A stretch of 12,479 nucleotides of DNA from CBDUXT01 sp965371245 (GTDB lineage: Bacteria; Planctomycetota; Phycisphaerae; UBA1845). This document shows, in pieces, positions 7,491 through 12,479 of the stretch; positions within the stretch are counted from its first letter, which is position 1, and each line of letters begins with the position of its first letter. Under the pieces are notes generated by a model. The model did no database searches, had not been told where the DNA came from, and worked only from the letters and a program-made list of their open reading frames with translations. Where the stretch lies: positions 1-12,479 of the forward strand of contig CBDUXT010000129.1 in the NCBI GenBank assembly GCA_965371245.1, written 5' to 3'. The position numbers were made by a program, and so were the translations under genes.

Positions 7491-10205
7491 CTACTTGGTC
7501 TCCGCCCAGTTGCGACCGGTGGCCACGTCTACCACGATTGGGACAGACAACGGCATCGCCTGTTCCATGCTTGACTGGATCAGTTGAACCGTCTCATCGA
7601 GCCCGGACAGCGGCGCCTCGAACACCAGTTCATCGTGGACCTGGATGAGCATCTTGGCTACGTGTTCGCCGGCGAGGTACCCGCGGTGAATGTCAATCAT
7701 CGCCCGTTTGATCAGATCGGCGGCCGATCCTTGCACGACGGTGTTGACGGCGATGCGCTCGCCCAGGGCCACCTGCTGGCGATTTCGAGACCGCAGCTCC
7801 TCGACCGGGCGACGTCGCCCGAGCATCGTCTCGACGTAGCCTGTCTGCTTCGCCTGTTCGATCACGTCGTCGATGAAGCCGCGGATGCCCGGGTAGCGAG
7901 CGAAGTAGGCGTCGATGAATGCTTGGGCGTCGCCCATGGCGATGCCCAACGACTTGGCCAGCCCGAAGGCCGATTGACCGTAGATGATGCCGAAGTTCAC
8001 CGCCTTCGCGGCGCTGCGCTGCTCAGTCGTCACCTCATCGAGCGACACGTCGTTGACCTGGGCGGCCACTGCGCGATGGATGTCTAGTCCCTCACGGAAC
8101 GCGGCGAGCAGCGCCTCATCCTGGCAGAAATGGGCCAGCATGCGCAGCTCGATCTGCGAGTAGTCGGCCGCCAGCAGGACCGTGTCGGGTTTGCCGGCCA
8201 CGAAGGCCTCGCGGATGCGCCGCCCCTCTTCGGTGCGCACGGGGATGTTTTGCAGGTTGGGGTCGCGTGAGGAAAGCCGCCCGGTGACCGCGCCGGTTTG
8301 GTCGAACGAAGCGTGCAGCCGTCCGGTGCGATGGCACACCATCTTCGGCAGGGTGTCCGCATAGGTCCCCTTCAGCTTGGCGAACTCGCGGTACTGAAGG
8401 ACGAGCTTCGGAATCGGGTTGTCGTGCTTGCGCGAGAGTGTCGTAAGCGTGTCAGCGTCCGTGCTGCGACCCGTCTTGGTCTTGCGAACGACGGGCAAGC
8501 CCTGCTCATCGAAGAGCACCTCGCCAAGCTGCTTCGGGGAGTCGATGTTGAACGCATGCCCGGCGGCCGCGTGAACCTCCTTGGTCAAAGCGATCATGCG
8601 ATCGCCCAGCGACTCACCGATTCGGCTGAGCAGCCTGGTGTCGATCACGACGCCGTTGTGTTCCATTTCGGCCAGCACTTCGACCAGGGGCATTTCCGTC
8701 TCACGGAAGAGCGCCTCGACATGGCTGCCGGCGATGCGCGGCTGGAGCGCCTCGAACAGCCGCCACGTGAAGTCCGCGTCCTCGGCCGCATAATCGGACA
8801 CCAGGTTGAGGTCCACCTGATCGATGGTGACCTGGTTCTTGCCTTTGCCGATCAGGTCGGAGATCGGAATCATCTCGTGCCCGAACAATCGCTTGGCCAG
8901 CGAATCGAGCCCGTGCGAATGGGTCAGCGGATCCAGGAGGAAGCTGGCGATCATAGTGTCGAACGCGATGCCGGCCACACGGATGCCGGCGGTGCGCATG
9001 ATGAGGACGTCGTACTTGATGTTCTGGCCGACCTTACCGATCTCGCCGTCCTCGAAGATCGGCTTGAGCCGTTCGACGACGGCGTCTTGATCAAGCACCC
9101 GACCCAGCGGGGCACGGACGGGAACGTAGTAGGCCTCGCCGGCTTGCCACGAAACGGAGATGCCCACCAGGTCGGCGGCGATCGGGTTGAGCCCGGTGGT
9201 CTCGGTGTCAAACGCGAAGACTTTGACACGCTCGAGCTTTGTCGCGAGCGCTTCGAGTTTCGGCAGCGTATCGACAAGGTGGTACCGGCTCCGATCAACG
9301 GGTGCCTTGGCGGCGGGTTCGGGCTGAGTTTCCTTGCCGCTCGCCCGGTCCAGGGCATCCAACTGGTCCTTGAGTCCGTGGAAATCGAGTTCGTCGAAGA
9401 TGGGTCGAACGTCGCGGAACCGGAGCCGATCGATGGCGGCATCCGCCAGAGAAAACTCGAGCGGCACGTCGCGCCGCAGCGTAACCAGTTGGCGCGTCAG
9501 CGCGAGATTTTCCGCCGCCGCCTTCAGGCGTTCGCACAGCTTTGGTGTCAGTTTGTCCGCGTTCGCGGCGACGGCCTCGGCGGTCTTGTACTCTCTGATG
9601 AGCTTGACCGCCGTCTTGGGGCCGATGCCCGGTACGCCGGGAATGTTATCCGTTGGGTCGCCGGTCAGCGTCTGAATCTCGACGGCTTCCAGCGGCAAAT
9701 AGCCCTTCTTCTCCAGCAACGTAGGACCATCCAGCACCTCGCCCTTCGAGGCGTCGTAGAGAAACACACGGTCGGTGATCAGTTGTTCGAGGTCCTTGTC
9801 GCGGCTGACCAGGAACACCTCGATGTCCAGGGCGCCGGCGCGCTCGGCGATGGTGGCCATCAGGTCGTCCGCCTCGAACTCGGGGCACTGAAGGACGGGA
9901 ATGTCCAGGGCGGAAATGATCGACAGGATGCGGTCGGCCTGTGTGTGGAGCGCATCGGGCGCCGGTTCGCGGTGTGCCTTGTAGTTGGCGTCCAGTTTTC
10001 GGCGGAACGTAGATTTGTCGGGCACATCGACGGCTACGGCCAGGTAGTCCGGGCGGCGGTCGCGAATCAGGTTAAAGAGCATCTGACAGAAGACATAGGT
10101 AGCCCTGGTCGGCTCGCCGCTGGGGCTCGTGAGGTCACGGAAGGGCGCATAGAACGCTCGATAGATCTGGTAGTAGCCGTCGAGAACGTAGAGGCTTTTT
10201 GGCAT
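7491..10205 (-). CDS. polA: DNA polymerase I
   Basis: DNA polymerase I, which removes RNA primers and fills gaps in replication and excision repair. From the ATG at 10205 it is 904 residues (E. coli has 928). An upstream in-frame ATG at 10286 would add 27 unconserved residues before the family's normal MxKSLYVLDGYYQIYRAF-type start, so I prefer 10205; no clear Shine-Dalgarno is seen. The 5' nuclease domain (1 to about 290) has its metal ligands: D9, D60, E111-D113-D114, D136/D138 and D183/D186, plus the H3TH segment GVPGIGPKTA. The 3'-5' proofreading domain (about 305-490) is complete: D333 and E335 in FDTETTG, D399 in NIKYD, and Y472/D476 in DYAAEDAD. The polymerase domain has motif A D681 (DYSQIELR), motif B R730, K734, F738 and Y742, and motif C H857-D858-E859. 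It converges with the PKD gene and is divergent from cheV. Confidence 0.97.
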   Translation of the reverse strand: MPKSLYVLDGYYQIYRAFYAPFRDLTSPSGEPTRATYVFCQMLFNLIRDRRPDYLAVAVDVPDKSTFRRKLDANYKAHREPAPDALHTQADRILSIISALDIPVLQCPEFEADDLMATIAERAGALDIEVFLVSRDKDLEQLITDRVFLYDASKGEVLDGPTLLEKKGYLPLEAVEIQTLTGDPTDNIPGVPGIGPKTAVKLIREYKTAEAVAANADKLTPKLCERLKAAAENLALTRQLVTLRRDVPLEFSLADAAIDRLRFRDVRPIFDELDFHGLKDQLDALDRASGKETQPEPAAKAPVDRSRYHLVDTLPKLEALATKLERVKVFAFDTETTGLNPIAADLVGISVSWQAGEAYYVPVRAPLGRVLDQDAVVERLKPIFEDGEIGKVGQNIKYDVLIMRTAGIRVAGIAFDTMIASFLLDPLTHSHGLDSLAKRLFGHEMIPISDLIGKGKNQVTIDQVDLNLVSDYAAEDADFTWRLFEALQPRIAGSHVEALFRETEMPLVEVLAEMEHNGVVIDTRLLSRIGESLGDRMIALTKEVHAAAGHAFNIDSPKQLGEVLFDEQGLPVVRKTKTGRSTDADTLTTLSRKHDNPIPKLVLQYREFAKLKGTYADTLPKMVCHRTGRLHASFDQTGAVTGRLSSRDPNLQNIPVRTEEGRRIREAFVAGKPDTVLLAADYSQIELRMLAHFCQDEALLAAFREGLDIHRAVAAQVNDVSLDEVTTEQRSAAKAVNFGIIYGQSAFGLAKSLGIAMGDAQAFIDAYFARYPGIRGFIDDVIEQAKQTGYVETMLGRRRPVEELRSRNRQQVALGERIAVNTVVQGSAADLIKRAMIDIHRGYLAGEHVAKMLIQVHDELVFEAPLSGLDETVQLIQSSMEQAMPLSVPIVVDVATGRNWAETK

Positions 10206-10263
10206 TTTAGGTTGCGTCGGTCGAAAGGCATTCGGGTTGGGCACGTCCGCGCCCGCGGGTGGC

Positions 10264-10291
10264 ACGGTAGCCCGATGATACTGCATGTCAA
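10264..10291 (-). promoter_or_regulatory. Possible sigma-70-type promoter of polA
   Basis: On the minus strand a perfect TTGACA (plus 10286-10291) is followed after 16 nt by a poor -10 candidate, TACCGT (plus 10264-10269), about 60 nt before the polA ATG. If used, it also argues for the 10205 start over 10286. The -10 match is weak, so this is tentative. Confidence 0.25.
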
Positions 10292-10488
10292 CCGCCGAGA
10301 GGGGGGCCTGCGAGACCGGGTGACCGGATCCCAGACACAGGCGCGAGGAGGTCGAGGCGACTTGCGTGTCGGATGAGCCTCGCCTGACCGGGGCCTACCA
10401 CCCCGCCATGGTCCGAGAAGGCGTGCTCCAAAGAAGCCGGCGATCCTGGTCGATACAGTGGTGAAGTCCGACCACAGGGCCTACATAC

Positions 10489-10494
10489 AAGGAG
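10489..10494 (+). promoter_or_regulatory. Shine-Dalgarno fixing the cheV GTG start
   Basis: AAGGAG lies 5 nt before GTG 10500-10502. The upstream in-frame GTG codons at 10458 and 10461 have no such site and would add an unconserved N-terminal extension, so 10500 is the better start. Confidence 0.8.
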
Positions 10495-10499
10495 CGACC

Positions 10500-11444
10500 G
10501 TGCCAGCAAAGACAAAGCGCGCCATCCTACTCGAGAGCGGCACCAATGAGATGGAAGTTCTCGTCTTCTCGCTGGACGACCAGCGCTACGGTGTAAACGT
10601 GGCGAAGGTGAGGGAGGTGATCAAGCCTTTGACCGTCACGGCGCTGCCGGAAACCCATCCGTCGGTCGTCGGCGTCTTTCAGTTGCGCAGTACCGTGACA
10701 CCGCTGATTGACCTGAAGAAGTGCCTGGGTAGAGGGGCAGCCGACGCCGACACAGGCAAGATCGTCATCATGGAGTTCAACGACATCCGCGTCGGGTTTC
10801 TCGTGGACACGGTGGAGCAGATCTTTCGCGTGAACTGGAAGGACGTGGCCGCCATGCCCGACATGGAGGGCGTGAACGACGCCCCCCTGACCTCTGTCGC
10901 GCACATCAACGACCATATGGTCTTGATGCTCGATTTCGAGAAGCTCGTGTTCGACCTCAGTGGCGTCGATTTGTTCGAGGAGCATGCCCGGGGAATCACA
11001 CGGGACGTCGCGCGCGGCGATCGGCGCATCCTTCACGCCGAGGATTCGCACGTCATGCGGACGCTGATCCGCTCCAATCTGGTAAAGGCCGGCTACACCG
11101 ACGTCACGCAATGCATCGATGGACAGGATGCCTGGGATACGCTGACAGCATCCTTGACCGAGCCAGGCAAGCCGGCGTTCGACCTGATCATCACCGACAT
11201 TGAAATGCCGCGGATCGACGGACTGCACCTGACGCGCCGGATCAAGGAGCACGCGCAACTGAAGGCCATCCCCGTCATCGTTTTCAGCTCGCTGGTCAGC
11301 ACCGACAACGACAAGAAATGCAAGGCGGTCGGCGCCGACGCCCAGATCACCAAGCCCGAACTCGACACGCTCGTGGACCTGGCGGACCGGCTCCTCGCGG
11401 AACACGCCGGTGGTGCCGCCCGCGCGAACTCGGCACGGGTCTAG
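10500..11444 (+). CDS. cheV: CheV-type chemotaxis coupling protein (CheW domain + receiver)
   Basis: Cytoplasmic adaptor that couples chemoreceptors to the CheA kinase and can itself be phosphorylated for adaptation. It has 314 residues, the usual CheV length. Residues about 15-160 form a CheW-like domain: VLVFSLDDQRYGVNVAKVREVI, PSVVGVFQLRSTVTPLIDL, and a C-terminal HINDHMVLMLDFEKLV strand. Residues about 175-300 form a response-regulator receiver with acidic pocket E181/D182, phospho-acceptor D233 (ITDIEMPRIDG), switch Ser at 263/264 (VFSSL) and K285 (ITKPE), all intact. The tail is Ala/Arg-rich. There is no output domain. It stands alone; no other che or flagellar genes are in view, so its receptors and kinase are encoded elsewhere. 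Its neighbours, polA on one side and palindromic repeats on the other, say nothing about which array it serves. Confidence 0.93.
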   Translation: MPAKTKRAILLESGTNEMEVLVFSLDDQRYGVNVAKVREVIKPLTVTALPETHPSVVGVFQLRSTVTPLIDLKKCLGRGAADADTGKIVIMEFNDIRVGFLVDTVEQIFRVNWKDVAAMPDMEGVNDAPLTSVAHINDHMVLMLDFEKLVFDLSGVDLFEEHARGITRDVARGDRRILHAEDSHVMRTLIRSNLVKAGYTDVTQCIDGQDAWDTLTASLTEPGKPAFDLIITDIEMPRIDGLHLTRRIKEHAQLKAIPVIVFSSLVSTDNDKKCKAVGADAQITKPELDTLVDLADRLLAEHAGGAARANSARV

Positions 11445-11473
11445 TTAGTCCTCCGACACGCACAACATCGATG

Positions 11474-11555
11474 TGGGTGCCATGCTCACGCTTGCGTGAG
11501 CATGCTCTGCCGTGTCCGTACGCACATGGCCACGCAAGCGTGCCCATGCCACCCA
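11474..11555. repeat. Palindromic element A after cheV
   Basis: A 25-nt left arm (11474-11498) and right arm (11531-11555) are reverse complements at 22 of 25 positions, enclosing a 32-nt spacer. Nested in the left side is a perfect 11-bp hairpin with a 2-nt loop (CATGCTCACGC at 11481-11491, GCGTGAGCATG at 11494-11504). The element begins 30 nt after the cheV stop and could fold in the transcript. A diverged relative lies at 7361-7474, so it belongs to a dispersed repeat family. Confidence 0.75.
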
Positions 11556-11590
11556 ACGCCGTGAACGTAATGTTGCTCGGGCGGGTTCCA

Positions 11591-11712
11591 AGAGGGTGTA
11601 TAAGAAGGGTCATGACGAACCGAGCCGCGAGTGTGAGGGAGCGGTTTCGTGTGCGAAACCGGACCGCTTCCTTACGGGCGCGGCTCGGAAAGAGCCTTCT
11701 TAAACACGCTCT
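11591..11712. repeat. 122-bp nested palindromic element B (MITE- or REP-like)
   Basis: Four nested inverted repeats share one centre. Outer arms 11591-11610/11693-11712 match at 17 of 20. Then CCGAGCCGCG/CGCGGCTCGG (11620-11629/11679-11688) is perfect over 10. Then 11635-11644/11664-11673 match at 8 of 10. Finally CGGTTTCG/CGAAACCG (11642-11649/11654-11661) is perfect over 8 with a TGTG loop. No ORF lies inside. The layout fits a non-autonomous mobile element or an extended REP-type palindrome. I recall similar GAGCCGCG...GGGAGCGG palindromes from planctomycete genomes, which is unverified memory. Confidence 0.75.
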
Positions 11713-11738
11713 AAGTGATTATGACAACGAAAGAAACA

Positions 11739-11785
11739 GCCTCCGTGCAGATGTTGTCTTTGTCGCGACGACATGGCATGGAGGC
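11739..11785. repeat. Imperfect hairpin C
   Basis: GCCTCCGTGC...ATGTTGTC (11739-11758) pairs with GACGACAT...GCATGGAGGC (11767-11785) with two mismatches and a small bulge, around an 8-nt loop: a stem of about 18 bp. It starts 26 nt after element B, making three consecutive palindromes downstream of cheV. It is followed by CTTATTATG, too weak a T-tract to call a terminator. Confidence 0.55.
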
Positions 11786-11857
11786 TTATTATGTCGGTTC
11801 GCAACCACGGGCGTGCCCGAGGTGCGTCTACGTATCGTCAATCTCTTCGCTCGGCCA

Positions 11858-12247
11858 TGAGTCGTTACCTCACGGCCCCCTTTTTTCGACAGCCGGCGGG
11901 TGCGCGGGGTCACGAAGGCGACCGGGTGCGATGCGTTGGTCGGCGGAGTACCTGGTCTTCACGGGCCTGTTGATGGTTTATTCACCAGGGGCGACCCTGG
12001 CGGATCGGTTTCGTAGCGCTCGGGAGTGCCTGGTCGAGATGTTTCCGCGGCGGCGCGTCCCGGCCAGAGCTACCAGGGATTCGTCAAGGCCTGGCGGCGT
12101 CTGATCCCGTGGGTGCCCAACAGCCTTGAACGACACGTTCGAGAGTGCCACCAAGCCGTCGCAGGTCGGTTCGACCAGCGATGGGGCTGGAAAGTTTTTG
12201 CCGCCGGCGGATCGCGGGTGGAGGTTCCGCGGACGGCAGCCAACAAG
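11858..12247 (+). pseudogene. N-terminal remnant of a second IS4-family transposase, frameshifted
   Basis: The N-terminal part of an IS4-type transposase is readable in two frames. The frame through about 11910-12052 gives SRRRPGAMRWSAEYLVF followed by a segment ending in ...LVEMFPRRR. The next part, QSYQGFVKAWRRLIPW onward to ...VEVPRTAANK, is in another frame from about 12062 to 12247. An apparent extra CG in the run at 12046-12060 explains the shift. An ATG at 11858 (MSRYLTAPFF) in a third frame may be the original start, implying a second shift near the C/T homopolymers at 11876-11886. The family's first catalytic motif, normally xDGSRxExPRTAAN, reads AAGGSRVEVPRTAAN here, with the Asp replaced by Gly. 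The rest of the transposase is missing. It belongs to a different IS4 subgroup from the element at 1-1100 (DGSR versus DGTT motif). It cannot encode an active enzyme. Confidence 0.75.
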
Positions 12248-12479
12248 AACGTGGACCCGAAGCGCGTCCGCGTCTACGGCGGCTCCTACGGCGGGTTCAT
12301 GACGCTCATGGCCCTCTTCCGCGAGCCGGACCTGTTCCCCTGCGGGGCGTCGCTTCGACCCGTGACGGACTGGACCCATTACAATCACGGGTACACCTCC
12401 AACATCCTCAACACCCCGGACATCGACCCCGAGGCCTACGAGCGCAGCTCGCCGATCGAGTTTGCCGAAGGGCTAAACA
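12248..12479 (+). CDS. S9 (prolyl oligopeptidase-type) peptidase fragment, both ends missing
   Basis: Fragment of the alpha/beta-hydrolase catalytic domain of an S9 serine peptidase, a family that cleaves short peptides. From VDPKRV (12251) the nucleophile elbow GGSYGG follows, with the catalytic Ser at codon 12284-12286, then FMTLMALFREPDLF, ALRP-type CGASLRPVTDW, and SNILNTPDIDP up to FAEGLN at the window edge. The catalytic Asp and His should lie beyond the edge. Everything upstream (the propeller domain and the first third of the hydrolase) is absent and replaced by the transposase remnant, which runs into it in the same frame with no stop. GTG 12251 has no ribosome site. As it stands this is a truncated gene; a fusion product beginning in the transposase remnant is possible but unproven. 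Confidence 0.8.

Larger units (their letters stand above)
10206..10499. other. Divergent polA/cheV intergenic region
   Basis: About 294 bp separate the divergent polA and cheV starts, so promoters for both should lie here. Apart from the TTGACA facing polA and the cheV ribosome site I see only a short GAGGC/GCCTC-type inverted repeat around 10353-10383. A TGGCAT...TTGC sequence on the plus strand near 10200-10215 resembles a sigma-54 site but its spacing is one base too long. There is no gene here. Confidence 0.5.

Noticed and set aside
10199..10215. TGGCAT...TTGC as a second sigma-54 promoter, for cheV
   Set aside because: GG and GC are 11 nt apart, not 10, the -24 box is imperfect, and it overlaps the polA start 290 nt from cheV.
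8298..10376. 692-codon open frame antisense to polA
   Set aside because: Its codons are the complement of a complete, strongly conserved polA; the translation is rich in Arg, Gly, Val and Asp with no recognisable motif. Long antisense frames are expected in GC-rich genes.
10527..11405. 292-codon minus-strand frame opposite cheV
   Set aside because: Shadow of an intact CheW-receiver gene; no motif, no ribosome site.
1..12479. CRISPR array or defence island
   Set aside because: No regularly spaced direct repeats and no Cas, restriction, toxin-antitoxin or other defence gene was seen; the periodic DNA at 1914-2711 is protein repeat coding.

Overview
The window is GC-rich bacterial chromosome, most likely from the Planctomycetota (Phycisphaerae-like), although no rRNA or other taxonomic marker is present. 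The clues are a large secreted FG-GAP/ASPIC protein ending in a degenerate dockerin-like tail of the 'INITDVIKVLDAFG' type, a very large PKD-type secreted protein preceded by a sigma-54-like promoter, large palindromic elements between genes, and IS4-family insertion sequences of two different subgroups at the two ends.

Layout, left to right. Bases 1-1100 hold the 3' part of an IS4-family transposase with its DDE/YREK residues, running off the left edge. Its stop codon lies in the same frame as, and 21 nt before, the first start codon of an NHL + FG-GAP + ASPIC/UnbV + dockerin-like protein (1122-3173). That protein has no signal peptide and was probably 5'-truncated by the insertion. From 3174 to 4398 (about 1.2 kb) I find no convincing gene. 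This stretch ends in a textbook sigma-54 -24/-12 element (3988-4002) and a long, hairpin-rich leader. The leader opens onto a 931-residue exported protein (4399-7194) with a Tat-like signal peptide, an uncharacterised N-terminal secreted domain and about three PKD/Ig-like domains. A hairpin with a GAAA loop and a T-rich tail follows it.

DNA polymerase I (polA, 7491-10205, minus strand) converges on that gene and is complete in all three domains, including an intact proofreading site. Divergent from polA is a CheV-type chemotaxis coupling protein (CheW domain + receiver, 10500-11444). After cheV come three consecutive large inverted repeats (11474-11785); one has a diverged relative between the polA and PKD genes. 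The right edge holds the N-terminal part of a second, frameshifted IS4-family transposase whose first catalytic Asp is replaced by Gly. It runs in frame into the catalytic-Ser region of an S9 (prolyl-oligopeptidase) peptidase that continues off the window.

Functionally this is not one operon. Two housekeeping/signalling genes (polA, cheV) sit between two exported proteins and mobile-element debris. The best-supported leads are the sigma-54-driven, long-leader exported protein with its unknown N-terminal domain, the palindromic repeat families, and the transposase-peptidase junction. I found no defence, CRISPR or biosynthetic system.
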